64,000 bases of DNA from Halodurantibacterium flavum. GTDB lineage: Bacteria > Pseudomonadota > Alphaproteobacteria > Rhodobacterales > Rhodobacteraceae. The position numbers and the translations under genes are program-made. The notes beneath the pieces were generated by a model that was given only the letters and a program-made list of their open reading frames with translations, had not been told where the DNA came from and ran no database searches. Of the stretch, positions 34,751 through 43,086 are shown piece after piece; the stretch's first letter is position 1, and each line of letters opens with the position of its first letter. Location: contig NZ_JBHUGH010000013.1 of NCBI RefSeq assembly GCF_042681825.1, positions 62,001 to 126,000 of the forward strand, given 5' to 3'.

Positions 34751-35878
34751 ATGGCGCGCGCCCTCGCCCGCGCGGTTCTTTTTCTGCTGATGCTCGGGTC
34801 GCTGGCCCTGACCGGCCTGAACCTGAACCGGCTTGCCGATACCGGGCTGGGACGAGGGATGATCGAACGCAGCACGGCCGAAATCTCGGCCGCGCTGGAA
34901 CGGCAGTTGGCACGAACCGCCACGGCAGAGGCGATTGCGGCCCGGATCGAGGCGCAGCTTGCCGATGAGCCACGGAACTGGGTGGTGATCACCGCGCTGA
35001 CCGACCTGGCCGGGGAGCGCGGGATCGCCCTGCCCCCGGATTTGCAAGAGGCCGTCGCGGCGGCCGATGAGGCCGATCATGGATGGGTCAACGGGTCCCT
35101 TACCTGCGCCGCTTGCGCCTATGACGTGCGCAACTGCCCCTTGTCGCCGGTTCTTGCTTGCCAGCTGTCCGGAATGTTGACCCCTGTCGGCGATGTCGTG
35201 GCCATCGCGCGCGAGTCCGGCAATTACATCGCCGGGACTGAAGTTGACGAGCTTGACCTTGGCCTCTCGGTCGTGGGGCTGGGTTCGTATCTGCTGGCCG
35301 CGCCGAGCGGCGGGACGAGTTTCGGCATCTATATGGGCGCGCGCACGGCGAAAACCGCCCGCCGTCTGGACCTTCTGTCACCGCCCCTGCGCGCCACGCT
35401 GGTCGATGCGTTCCGCCGCGGGATCGACTGGCGCGCCATTCCCCGAAGCCGCAGCACGGACGATCTGGCGCGGGCGCTCCGGCCCGAGGTTCTGCGCCCC
35501 GTCACCCGGATGCTCGACGACACGTTCGCGCTAAGCCAGCGGGCCGGTGGGATAGAGACGCTTCACCTGATCCGCTATATCGACACGCCCGCCGATGCGC
35601 GGCGGCTGGCAGGCGCTGCCGAAGCCGTCGGGCCCCGGATGATCGCGCCCCTGGAACTGATGGGGAAATCCCGCTTTCTGCGGCTGACCATGCGCTTTGC
35701 GGATGAGCTCTGGTATGCCATCGCCGGTTTCGCGGCTTTCGTGGCGAGTCTCAGCAGCCTCGTGGTCTCTGCCGTAATCTCGGCTGCCAACCGACAGGCC
35801 CGCAGATCCCTGCGCGCCTGCCCTGCGCCCGTGCCGCCGCAACTGGCGGCACGCGGGTTCGGTGTCAGATCATCTTGA
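34751..35878 (+). CDS. Unrecognised membrane-anchored protein
   Basis: I do not recognise this 375-residue protein. An N-terminal hydrophobic helix (AVLFLLMLGSLALTGLNLN) could be a signal anchor, and a second strong membrane segment lies near residues 318-345 (IAGFAAFVASLSSLVVSAVI). In between are a cysteine-rich patch (CAAC...C...C, residues about 118-138) and a Gly-rich hydrophobic stretch (LGLSVVGLGSYLLAAPSGG). With both ends membrane-spanning, the middle would lie in the periplasm, where the four cysteines could form disulfides. It starts at the base after the trpS stop with no gap and no clear ribosome binding site, and its tail overlaps the convergent L,D-transpeptidase gene by 14 bases. 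Confidence 0.7.
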   Translation: MARALARAVLFLLMLGSLALTGLNLNRLADTGLGRGMIERSTAEISAALERQLARTATAEAIAARIEAQLADEPRNWVVITALTDLAGERGIALPPDLQEAVAAADEADHGWVNGSLTCAACAYDVRNCPLSPVLACQLSGMLTPVGDVVAIARESGNYIAGTEVDELDLGLSVVGLGSYLLAAPSGGTSFGIYMGARTAKTARRLDLLSPPLRATLVDAFRRGIDWRAIPRSRSTDDLARALRPEVLRPVTRMLDDTFALSQRAGGIETLHLIRYIDTPADARRLAGAAEAVGPRMIAPLELMGKSRFLRLTMRFADELWYAIAGFAAFVASLSSLVVSAVISAANRQARRSLRACPAPVPPQLAARGFGVRSS

Positions 35879-36437
35879 CCTGGGTTCCCACCTCGACCAG
35901 CTCGAAAAGCTGTTCCACGTGGTGGTTGAACAGGCCGACACAGCCGTTCGAGGCCTGACGCCCGATCTTGTCCACGTTGTCGATGCCGTGGATGCGGTAA
36001 TAAGTCCAGCCGAGGTTCATCGCGCGCGTCCCCATCGGATTGTCCGGTCCGGCCTCGACACGCTCGGGCAGCGTCGGATCACGTTCACGCATGTTCGGCG
36101 TCGGAATCCAGACCGGGTCGCGCCGCTTGAGCACGACCTCGGTATATCCGCGACGGGCGAAATCGTCGCTCATGGGCACCGAGGACGGGAAAAGAAGGTA
36201 GGTCTGTTCATCCTCGGACCAGAAATGCAGCGCGCGCGATTGCAGGTCGCAGAGGATGGCACCGCGGCGCAGGTGCTGGAAATGGTCCTGCCACGCGACG
36301 GTGCGGAATGCGGCAAGATTGCGGGTCGAGTCACCCAGCGGGCGTGGGTTGGCGCGGGCGATCATCGGAACCGCAAGCATGGCGGCAAAGGCACCTGCCC
36401 CGGTCAGAAGCTGGCGACGGTCTATCCTCGTCTGCAT
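35865..36437 (-). CDS. L,D-transpeptidase (YkuD domain)
   Basis: A 190-residue exported enzyme. The N terminus DRRQLLTGAGAFAAMLAVP looks like a twin-arginine signal. The YkuD domain ends in the catalytic pattern HGIDN...SNGCVG, with the nucleophile Cys near residue 165. The usual Arg two residues after the Cys (SxGCxR) is Gly here. Such enzymes make 3-3 cross-links or attach proteins to peptidoglycan. The ATG at 36437 is preceded by AAAGGAAA. It converges with the unknown gene upstream. Confidence 0.88.
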   Translation of the reverse strand: MQTRIDRRQLLTGAGAFAAMLAVPMIARANPRPLGDSTRNLAAFRTVAWQDHFQHLRRGAILCDLQSRALHFWSEDEQTYLLFPSSVPMSDDFARRGYTEVVLKRRDPVWIPTPNMRERDPTLPERVEAGPDNPMGTRAMNLGWTYYRIHGIDNVDKIGRQASNGCVGLFNHHVEQLFELVEVGTQVKMI

Positions 36438-36563
36438 GAACGTTTCCTTTCAACTTATTTTCGGGAAAATCCCTCTGGACGGGAATTCGTTCCCATGAAC
36501 TGCATCGTGGGGTCCCGGGGATCAAGGTCATGGCCCGCCGGGATAACGCGCTTGTCATGGGCC

Positions 36564-36583
36564 GCGGGCCGTTTGCGGCCCGC
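36564..36583. repeat. Perfect GC hairpin in the region between the L,D-transpeptidase and VOC genes
   Basis: GCGGGCCG (36564-36571), loop TTTG, CGGCCCGC (36576-36583). It lies in a 271-base divergent intergenic region, so it does not follow any gene and is unlikely to be a terminator. Nothing else was recognised in this gap. Confidence 0.5.
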
Positions 36584-36708
36584 CTGTTGCAGTGGGCACA
36601 CATATCGCGTGGCCAAGCGGGCCAAACCGCACAGCTCATGTGCGCGCCTGTCCCTTTGCGGTGTGTCCGTCGATGCCCAGATAAATAGAAACCAGAGGGA
36701 GACCCGAA

Positions 36709-37191
36709 ATGACACCCGTTCACCCGCAGACCCGCGTGGGTCACGTGCATCTGAAGGTCGCCGATCTCGACCGGGCCATCGCCTTTTACAGCGGCGTCCT
36801 GGGCTTTGAGGTGCAGCAGCTCTTTGGCGACCGCGCGGCCTTTCTTGGGGCAGGCGGCTATCACCATCATATCGGCCTCAACACCTGGGAAAGCGCGGGC
36901 GGCACGCCCCCGCCCGCCGGTCACACCGGGCTTTACCACAGCGCGTTCCTTTATCCGGACCGGCCCAGCCTGGGCGACGCGCTGCGGCGGGTGCTTGACG
37001 CGGGCATCCCGCTGGACGGTGCTGCCGATCATGGGGTGAGCGAGGCGATCTATCTTCGCGACCCGGACGGCAACGGGGTCGAGCTTTATCGCGACCGCGC
37101 GCCCGAGGACTGGCCCCGGAACCCCGATGGCAGCCTTGCGATGACGAATGCGCGGCTCGACCTGCGGGCGCTTCTGGCCGAGGCGCCCTGA
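36709..37191 (+). CDS. VOC family protein (glyoxalase/extradiol dioxygenase fold)
   Basis: A 160-residue single-unit vicinal-oxygen-chelate protein. Metal ligands of the family are visible: the His in VGHVHLKVADLDRA (about 12), the second His in HTGLYHSAFLY (about 75), and a Glu in DPDGNGVELYRD (about 125). AFLGAGGYHHHIGLNTW resembles CatE-like catechol 2,3-dioxygenases. Substrate is unknown. It precedes the aminotransferase gene by 77 bases. Confidence 0.78.
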   Translation: MTPVHPQTRVGHVHLKVADLDRAIAFYSGVLGFEVQQLFGDRAAFLGAGGYHHHIGLNTWESAGGTPPPAGHTGLYHSAFLYPDRPSLGDALRRVLDAGIPLDGAADHGVSEAIYLRDPDGNGVELYRDRAPEDWPRNPDGSLAMTNARLDLRALLAEAP

Positions 37192-37221
37192 CCGGAGGAC
37201 GATCCGGAACCCCGCTGGACC

Positions 37222-37251
37222 GCCCGGAACGGGCGCGATAAGGTCGCGCCC
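37222..37251 (+). promoter_or_regulatory. Overlapping alternative hairpins in the leader of the aminotransferase gene
   Basis: GGGCGCGA (37231-37238), TAAGG, TCGCGCCC (37244-37251) form an 8-bp stem directly before the AGGAGG ribosome binding site. GCCCG (37222-37226) with CGGGC (37230-37234) forms a competing smaller stem sharing bases 37231-37234. The arrangement is attenuator-like, but there is no T-run or leader peptide. Confidence 0.4.
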
Positions 37252-37268
37252 GGTTTCAGGAGGCACGA

Positions 37269-38135
37269 ATGGCAACGGGAAAGAACATCCGCACCTGGTT
37301 CGAGGGCAGCTGGCATGACGGCGACGTCCCCGTGATGCGGGCCGCGGATCACGGAAGCTGGTTGGGCAGCACGGTTTTCGACGGCGCGCGCTGGTTCGAG
37401 GGCGTAGCCCCGGACCTGGAGGCCCATTGCGCCCGCGTCAACCGTTCCGCCGAGGCGCTGCTGATCACCCCGACCGTTTCTGCCGAAGACATGGTCGCCA
37501 TGGTGCATGAGGGGCTTTCGACCTATTCCAAAAATGCCGCCGTCTATATCCGCCCGATGTACTGGGCGCTCGACGGCGGCGATCTTGGCGTTCTTCCGAA
37601 AGAGGGTGCGACCGGCTTTGCCATCTGCCTGGAGGAAATCCCGATGGCGCCGCCGGAGAAATCCACGACACTGACCACGACACGCTTCCGTCGGCCGACG
37701 CTCGACTCGGCCGTGGTGAATGCCAAGGCCGGATGTCTTTACCCGAACAACGCGCGGATGCTGGCCGAGGCACGGGCCAAGGGCTTTGGCAATGCGCTGG
37801 CGACCGACGCGCTTGGCAACGTGGCAGAGGCGGCGACCGCGAACATCTTCATGATCCGGGATGGCGAGGTCCTGACGCCCATCGCCAACGGCACCTTCCT
37901 TGCCGGGATCACGCGCGCGCGCCACATCGCGAACCTGCGCGCCGATGGTGTCACGGTGCATGAAGCGGTGCTGAGCATCGACGATTTCCGCAAGGCCGAT
38001 GAGGTTTTTCTGTCGGGCAACATGAGCAAGGTCACGCCGGTCACGCAGTTCGACGACGTGCATTACCAGATCGGCCCGCTGACCCGGCGCGTGCGCGACC
38101 TGTATTGGGACTGGGCGCATTCGGGCAGGGGCTGA
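37269..38135 (+). CDS. Class-IV aminotransferase (branched-chain amino acid aminotransferase-like)
   Basis: A 288-residue PLP enzyme of fold type IV. The PLP lysine is probably in AVVNAKAGCLYPNN (about residue 158). The phosphate-binding segment is GNVAEAATANIFMIRDG near 180, and GTFLAGITR follows. VYIRPMYWALDGG occupies the substrate-specificity region. Branched-chain aminotransferase is the likely activity, but D-amino-acid or amine transaminases share the fold. A strong AGGAGG precedes the ATG at 37269. Confidence 0.82.
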   Translation: MATGKNIRTWFEGSWHDGDVPVMRAADHGSWLGSTVFDGARWFEGVAPDLEAHCARVNRSAEALLITPTVSAEDMVAMVHEGLSTYSKNAAVYIRPMYWALDGGDLGVLPKEGATGFAICLEEIPMAPPEKSTTLTTTRFRRPTLDSAVVNAKAGCLYPNNARMLAEARAKGFGNALATDALGNVAEAATANIFMIRDGEVLTPIANGTFLAGITRARHIANLRADGVTVHEAVLSIDDFRKADEVFLSGNMSKVTPVTQFDDVHYQIGPLTRRVRDLYWDWAHSGRG

Positions 38136-38208
38136 CGACAGACCCTTCTCCGAGGCCCCTTGCATGGCGCGGGCGCAAACGCCATCATCCGTCGGCAAGG
38201 GGGAAAAC

Positions 38209-38664
38209 ATGCGCAAGTTTCTTGTCATTCTGGATGACAGCCGCGAATGCCTGAACGCGATGCGGTTCGCAACGCTGCGCGCCCGCAACACCGGCGGCGC
38301 GGTCCAGATCCTCTCGGTCATCCCGCCCGAGGATTTCCAGACCTGGATCGGTGTCGCCGATCTCATGCGGGCCGAGGCGCGCGAGCGGATCGAGGCGCAT
38401 TTCGAGGTCTTTGCGAAATGGATGCGCGACCGCCATCGGGTGGACCCGGAACTCGTGATCCGCGAAGGGGAGCCTGTGACCGAGATCCTCGCCCAGATCC
38501 GCGAGGACCCGGAGATCGGCGTACTCGTCCTGGGCGCGGGCACGGAAAAGGCGGGGCCGGGGCCGCTCGTGACGCAGATGTCGCGCATATCGGGCACGCT
38601 ACCCGTGCCCATCACCATCGTTCCCGGAGAGATTTCCAAGGAGCGTCTGGAAGCGATCACATGA
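38209..38664 (+). CDS. Universal stress protein family
   Basis: A 151-residue UspA-fold protein. The N terminus KFLVILDDSRECLNAMRFA carries the conserved Asp, and the ATP-binding-like LVLGAGTEKAGPGPLV lies near residue 110. Members bind ATP or AMP and accumulate in stress or stationary phase, but the role here is unknown. The ATG at 38209 is preceded by AAGGGGGA. An earlier in-frame ATG at 38164 lacks one. Confidence 0.85.
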   Translation: MRKFLVILDDSRECLNAMRFATLRARNTGGAVQILSVIPPEDFQTWIGVADLMRAEARERIEAHFEVFAKWMRDRHRVDPELVIREGEPVTEILAQIREDPEIGVLVLGAGTEKAGPGPLVTQMSRISGTLPVPITIVPGEISKERLEAIT

Positions 38665-38681
38665 TTTAGAACGGTTCTAAT
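38665..38681 (+). promoter_or_regulatory. Irr-type iron control element upstream of nfuA
   Basis: TTTAGAACGGTTCTAAT contains a perfect 7-bp inverted repeat, TTAGAAC-G-GTTCTAA (38666-38680). It matches the alphaproteobacterial Irr (ICE) pattern TTTAGAA-N3-TTCTAAA at all but the last base. It sits one base after the usp stop and just before the nfuA -35 element, centred near -45 from the expected start. Binding by Irr is inferred. Confidence 0.65.
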
Positions 38682-38683
38682 CC

Positions 38684-38712
38684 TTGACAGGGCGCCCCCC
38701 CGCGCGCATATC
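38684..38712 (+). promoter_or_regulatory. Promoter of nfuA
   Basis: A perfect -35 TTGACA at 38684-38689 is followed after 17 bases by CATATC at 38707-38712, leaving a leader of about 20 bases before the nfuA ATG. The Irr-type box abuts its upstream side. Confidence 0.55.
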
Positions 38713-38738
38713 AAGAGGCGAAACCGGAGGGTCCTGCC

Positions 38739-39299
38739 ATGTTCATCCAGACCGAGTCGACGCCCAACCCCGCCACGCTGAAGTTCCTGCCGGGTCAGTC
38801 CGTTCTGGACATGGGCACCGCCGATTTTCCCACCGCCGAGGCGGCCAATGCCTCGCCGCTCGCCCGGCGCGTTTTTGGCGTCGAGGGGGTGGCCGGCGTG
38901 TTCTTCGGCACCGATTTCGTGACGGTGACCAAGTCGGACAGCGTCGCTTGGGAACATATCAAGCCGGCGATCCTTGGCGCGATCATGGAACATTACCAGT
39001 CCGGCGCCCCGGTTCTGGAAGGCGAACAGGCGGCCTCGGGCCATGCCGACCATTCCGGCCCGGATGGTGAGATCGTCAAGCAAATCAAGGAATTACTGGA
39101 TACCCGCGTGCGTCCTGCCGTCGCACAGGATGGCGGCGACATCACGTTCCACGGCTTCGACCGCGGGGTGGTCTATCTGCACATGCAGGGCGCCTGCGCC
39201 GGTTGCCCCTCGTCAACGCTGACGCTGAAGATGGGGATCGAGAACCTGCTGCGCCACTACATCCCCGAGGTGCTGGAGGTTCGGCCCGTTGCCGCATGA
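38739..39299 (+). CDS. nfuA: NfuA-type Fe-S cluster carrier
   Basis: A 186-residue protein with an N-terminal Nfu-N domain (MFIQTESTPNPATLKFLPG) and a C-terminal NifU domain carrying CAGCPSS near residue 152. It transiently binds a [4Fe-4S] cluster between two CxxC motifs of a dimer and hands it to client enzymes. The upstream Irr-type box suggests control by iron or heme status. The ATG at 38739 follows GGAGGG. It is followed five bases later by tsaB. Confidence 0.93.
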   Translation: MFIQTESTPNPATLKFLPGQSVLDMGTADFPTAEAANASPLARRVFGVEGVAGVFFGTDFVTVTKSDSVAWEHIKPAILGAIMEHYQSGAPVLEGEQAASGHADHSGPDGEIVKQIKELLDTRVRPAVAQDGGDITFHGFDRGVVYLHMQGACAGCPSSTLTLKMGIENLLRHYIPEVLEVRPVAA

Positions 39300-39303
39300 T
39301 CCC

Positions 39304-39942
39304 ATGCGGGAGCCCCTGATCCTCGGCTTCGACACATCGGCCGCGCATTGCGCGGCCGCTTTGCTGATGGGCCCCCGTGTCATCGCGCAGCGCCATGAAC
39401 CGATGGACAAGGGGCAGGCGGAACGTCTTGTCCCCCTGCTGGAGGATATGCTGTCCGAGGCCGGGCATCGCTGGCCTGACCTGACCGCCATCGGCGTGGG
39501 CATCGGTCCGGGGAACTTCACGGGCATCCGGATCGCGGTCGCGGCCGCACGGGGCCTTGCGCTCGCCCTGCGCATCCCCGCGATCGGCATCACGAGCTTC
39601 GAGGCGCTGGCCCATGGCCTGCCGCGGCCGCTGCTCGTGACGCTCGACGCGCGAAGGGGCGCGCATTACGCGCAGGACATCGGTGCGGGCGCGCCCTTTC
39701 TGGTTCAGGACGGCACCCTCCCCCATCCCCTGCCCGGCCGGAACTGCGTCGGCGACGATGCCGGCACCTTTGCGGTCGCCACCGGGGGGCGCGCGCTAAA
39801 CCCGGCGTTCCCGCTTGCCGAGGCGATCGCGCGCGAAGCCCTGATGCGGCTGGGGCAGGATAATCCGCGGCCCGCGCCGCTTTATCTTCGGGCGGCGGAT
39901 GCCGCACCCTCGTCAGACGTTCCGCCCCGGATATTGCCGTGA
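39304..39942 (+). CDS. tsaB: tRNA threonylcarbamoyladenosine biosynthesis protein TsaB
   Basis: A 212-residue protein of the ASKHA fold that forms a complex with TsaD and TsaE for t6A37 modification of tRNA. LILGFDTSAAHCAAAL at the N terminus and GVGIGPGNFTGIRI near residue 62 are hallmarks. The ATG at 39304 is used. A TTG 15 bases earlier is possible. rimI follows with a 4-base overlap (GTGA), a widespread gene pair. Confidence 0.92.
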   Translation: MREPLILGFDTSAAHCAAALLMGPRVIAQRHEPMDKGQAERLVPLLEDMLSEAGHRWPDLTAIGVGIGPGNFTGIRIAVAAARGLALALRIPAIGITSFEALAHGLPRPLLVTLDARRGAHYAQDIGAGAPFLVQDGTLPHPLPGRNCVGDDAGTFAVATGGRALNPAFPLAEAIAREALMRLGQDNPRPAPLYLRAADAAPSSDVPPRILP

Positions 39943-40340
39943 CGGCGGGCGACATGGCGGCGCTGCACGCGCTTTGCTTTACCCACCCCCGTCCCTGGAG
40001 CGCCGCCGAATTTGCGGACCTGTTGCGCGCGCCGCATGTGTGGTCGGTCGAGCTTGGTCAAGGCTTTGCCCTCTGCCGCGCCATTGCAGGCGAGGCAGAG
40101 CTTCTGACCCTTGCCGTTCATCCCGCCGCCCGCCGGCAGGGCCTGGGGCGGCAGCTTTTGTCCCGCTACGAATCCGACGCCGTTCTGAGGGGTGCGCAGA
40201 AGAGCTTTCTGGAGGTTGCGGCGGACAATCAGGCTGCCCGCGCGCTCTATTCCCGGGCGGGATATGCCGAGGCGGGCATCCGGCGGAACTATTACGGCGC
40301 AAAGATTGACGCCATCGTGATGCGAAAGCCGCTGATTTGA
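39939..40340 (+). CDS. rimI: Ribosomal-protein-alanine N-acetyltransferase-like GNAT
   Basis: A 133-residue GNAT acetyltransferase. The acetyl-CoA loop is RRQGLGRQLL (about residues 65-74), followed by FLEVAADNQAARALYSRAGY, which is the RimI signature. RimI acetylates the N terminus of ribosomal protein S18, and alphaproteobacterial members may acetylate other proteins. The GTG start overlaps the tsaB stop. Confidence 0.9.
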   Translation: MTAGDMAALHALCFTHPRPWSAAEFADLLRAPHVWSVELGQGFALCRAIAGEAELLTLAVHPAARRQGLGRQLLSRYESDAVLRGAQKSFLEVAADNQAARALYSRAGYAEAGIRRNYYGAKIDAIVMRKPLI

Positions 40341-40412
40341 TCGCCCGCGCGAGAACGCAGCGGAAGATCGCGTCCCGGCTTGGCAGAGCGACGGGCGCCC
40401 GATAAAAACCTG

Positions 40413-40443
40413 TTGACGCTCTGCGCCGGCTCCGGCGTAAACT
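40413..40443 (+). promoter_or_regulatory. Weak promoter candidate of the nucleoside transporter operon
   Basis: TTGACG at 40413-40418 and TAAACT at 40438-40443 are separated by 19 bases, longer than ideal. The spacer contains the palindrome CGCCGG-CT-CCGGCG (40424-40437), a possible operator. Downstream, GGCAT-AAAA-ATGCC at 40459-40472 can form a small hairpin in the leader. Confidence 0.35.
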
Positions 40444-40511
40444 GGCGTGAATTCAACGGGCATAAAAATGCCAGGGCGCGCCTTGCGTCCATATGATCCG
40501 GGAGACCCTGA

Positions 40512-41501
40512 ATGACCCTGACGCAGAAACTTCTCGGCGCCGCTGCCGCGCTCGCCCTTTCGTCCGGCATGGCCGCGGCGGAACCCGGGCTGGTGATCGA
40601 CCTGGGCGGCAAGTTCGACAAGTCGTTCAACGAGGCCGCCTATAACGGGGCACAGCGTTGGGTCCAGGAAACCGGCGGCACCTATCGCGAGATCGAGATG
40701 CAGACCGAGGCGCAGCGCGAACAGTTCGTACGCCGCATGGCCGAAGCCGGCGCGAACCCGATTGTCGTCATGGGCTTCCAGAACGCCTCGACCCTGGAAC
40801 AGGTGGCGCCCGATTACCCGGACACCCGCTTTGTGCTGATCGACGGTGTGACGGATGAGCCCAACGTCCGCTCCGTCGTCTTTGCCGAGCATGAGGGGTC
40901 CTATCTGGTCGGGATGCTGGCCGCGATGGCCTCGGAAACCGGCACCGTCAGCTTTGTCGGCGGCATGGACATCCCGCTGATCCGTCGCTTTGCCTGCGGC
41001 TACGCGCAGGGCGCCCGGGCGGCCAACCCGGATATCGCGATCATCCAGAACATGACCGGCACCACCCCCGCCGCCTGGAACGACCCGGTGCGCGGCGGTG
41101 AGATCACCCGCGCGCAGATCAGCCAGGGATCCGACGTGGTCTTTGCGGCTGCAGGCGGCACCGGGATCGGCGTTCTGCAGACTGCCGCCGACGAAGGCAT
41201 CTATGGCATCGGCGTCGATTCCAACCAGAACTACCTCTTCCCGGGCAGCGTCCTGACCTCGATGGTCAAGCGCGTGGACAATGCCGTCTATGAGGCGTTT
41301 TCCGAAGGCCCCGGCCTTGAAACCGGCATCGTGACGATGAACCTCGCGGCGGGTGGCGTGGGTTATGCGCTGGACGAATTCAACGCCGAGCTTCTGACCG
41401 AGGAAATGCTGGCCGCCGTGGATGCCGCCGCCGAACAGATCATGGCCGGCGAACTGCAGGTCCATGACTACATGTCCGACGACACCTGCCCGGTGAACTA
41501 A
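40512..41501 (+). CDS. BMP-family nucleoside-binding lipoprotein-like protein
   Basis: A 329-residue periplasmic binding protein of the BMP/PnrA family with signal peptide (KLLGAAAALALSSGMAAA, cleavage before EPG). FDKSFNEAAYNGAQRW is the family N terminus. GFQNASTLEQVAPDYPD, VFAEHEGSYLVGMLA and GVDSNQNYLFPGSVLTSMVK are the ligand-site segments. PnrA-type members bind purine nucleosides. There is no lipobox, so it is probably soluble. It heads a five-gene cluster ending with purine nucleoside phosphorylase. Confidence 0.9.
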   Translation: MTLTQKLLGAAAALALSSGMAAAEPGLVIDLGGKFDKSFNEAAYNGAQRWVQETGGTYREIEMQTEAQREQFVRRMAEAGANPIVVMGFQNASTLEQVAPDYPDTRFVLIDGVTDEPNVRSVVFAEHEGSYLVGMLAAMASETGTVSFVGGMDIPLIRRFACGYAQGARAANPDIAIIQNMTGTTPAAWNDPVRGGEITRAQISQGSDVVFAAAGGTGIGVLQTAADEGIYGIGVDSNQNYLFPGSVLTSMVKRVDNAVYEAFSEGPGLETGIVTMNLAAGGVGYALDEFNAELLTEEMLAAVDAAAEQIMAGELQVHDYMSDDTCPVN

Positions 41502-41511
41502 GGCCGTTTGC

Positions 41512-43086
41512 ATGACGATCACACCTGATACGGGGCGGCAGGCACAACCTGCCGCCCCCGCTTTCGCAATTGAACTGCGCGGCATCTGCAAGGCCTTCGG
41601 CCCCGTTCAGGCGAACAAGGACATCTCGATCCAGGTCGAGAAGGGGACGATCCACGGGATCATCGGCGAAAACGGGGCGGGGAAATCGACGCTCATGTCG
41701 ATCCTCTACGGGTTCTACCGCGCCGACCAAGGCGAGATCCTGATCGACGGCGCCCCCACCCAGATCGCCGACAGCCAGGCGGCCATCCGGGCCGGTATCG
41801 GGATGGTGTTCCAGCATTTCAAGCTGGTCGAGAATTTCACGGTTCTTGAAAACGTGATCCTCGGCGCAGAAGAGGGTGCGCTGCTGCGCCCCAGCCTTGC
41901 CAAGGCCCGCCGGTCCCTGACGGATCTGGCGCGGGAATACGAACTGAATGTCGATCCGGATGCGCGGATCGAGGATCTTTCGGTCGGGCATCAGCAGCGG
42001 GTCGAAATCCTCAAGGCGCTTTATCGTCAGGCGGAAATCCTGATCCTGGATGAGCCCACCGGGGTTCTGACGCCCGCCGAGGCCGACCACCTGTTCCGCA
42101 TCCTCCGCAACCTCAAGCGCGAGGGCAAGACGATCATCCTGATCACCCACAAGCTGCGGGAGATCATGGAGATCACGGATAATGTGAGCGTGATGCGCCG
42201 TGGCGAAATGACCGCCACCCTGCGCACCGCCGAGGCGACGCCCGAAACGCTTGCCGAACTGATGGTCGGGCGCAAGGTTCTGCTGCGGGTCCAGAAGACC
42301 CCCGCGCAGCCCGGCAAGCCCGTGCTGGAGGTCGAGAACCTGAAGGTGGTCGACGACAAGGGCGTGGAGCGGTTGCGCGGCATCGACCTTTCGATCCGCG
42401 CCGGCGAGATCCTGGGGATCGCGGGCGTCGCGGGCAACGGGCAATCGGAATTGCTGGAGGTACTGGCCGGCATCGCGACCGGAACCGGGACCGCCCGGCT
42501 GAACGGGACGGCGCTTGACCTGACGGGCCGCACCTCTGACGGGCAGACGCGGCGCGCCTCACGGGTGGCCCATGTGCCCGAGGACCGCCATCGCCGCGGC
42601 CTGATCCTCGACTTCGCCGCGTGGGAGAACGTGGGTTTCGGCTATCACAACGCGGTGGCCTATCAGAAGAATGCGCTTCTGATGGACAATGACGCGCTGG
42701 TTCGTGACACCGCCGCCAAGATGGAGCGGTTCGACATACGCCCCCCGAACCCGAGGCTGGCGGCCAAGAACTTTTCCGGCGGCAACCAGCAGAAGATCGT
42801 GCTGGCCCGCGAAATCGAAAGCGCGCCGGACCTTCTGCTGATCGGGCAGCCGACCCGGGGCGTGGATATCGGCGCGATCGAGTTCATCCACCAGCGCATC
42901 GTGGCGCTGCGCGATGCGGGCAAGGCGATCCTGCTCGTGAGCGTGGAGCTCGATGAGATCATGTCGCTGTCGGACCGGATCGCCGTCATGTTCGACGGGC
43001 AGATCATGGGCGAATGCCTTCCGCAGGACGCGGATGAACGACAACTGGGCCTGATGATGGCCGGGATGAAAGGGGGGTCTGCCTGA
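41512..43086 (+). CDS. Nucleoside ABC transporter, double ATPase subunit
   Basis: A 524-residue protein with two ABC domains in tandem. Domain 1 has Walker A GENGAGKST (about residue 52), signature LSVGHQQR and Walker B ILILDEPTG. Domain 2 has a degenerate Walker A (GVAGNGQSE), signature FSGGNQQK and LLIGQPTRGVDIGAIE. This layout is that of RbsA/YufO-type sugar and nucleoside importers. It starts 10 bases after the binding-protein gene and overlaps the first permease by one base (TGATG). Confidence 0.92.
   Translation: MTITPDTGRQAQPAAPAFAIELRGICKAFGPVQANKDISIQVEKGTIHGIIGENGAGKSTLMSILYGFYRADQGEILIDGAPTQIADSQAAIRAGIGMVFQHFKLVENFTVLENVILGAEEGALLRPSLAKARRSLTDLAREYELNVDPDARIEDLSVGHQQRVEILKALYRQAEILILDEPTGVLTPAEADHLFRILRNLKREGKTIILITHKLREIMEITDNVSVMRRGEMTATLRTAEATPETLAELMVGRKVLLRVQKTPAQPGKPVLEVENLKVVDDKGVERLRGIDLSIRAGEILGIAGVAGNGQSELLEVLAGIATGTGTARLNGTALDLTGRTSDGQTRRASRVAHVPEDRHRRGLILDFAAWENVGFGYHNAVAYQKNALLMDNDALVRDTAAKMERFDIRPPNPRLAAKNFSGGNQQKIVLAREIESAPDLLLIGQPTRGVDIGAIEFIHQRIVALRDAGKAILLVSVELDEIMSLSDRIAVMFDGQIMGECLPQDADERQLGLMMAGMKGGSA

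Noticed and set aside
37086..39083. A 665-codon minus-strand frame across the aminotransferase, usp and nfuA genes
   Set aside because: It spans three well-supported plus-strand genes and their promoters and has no domain.
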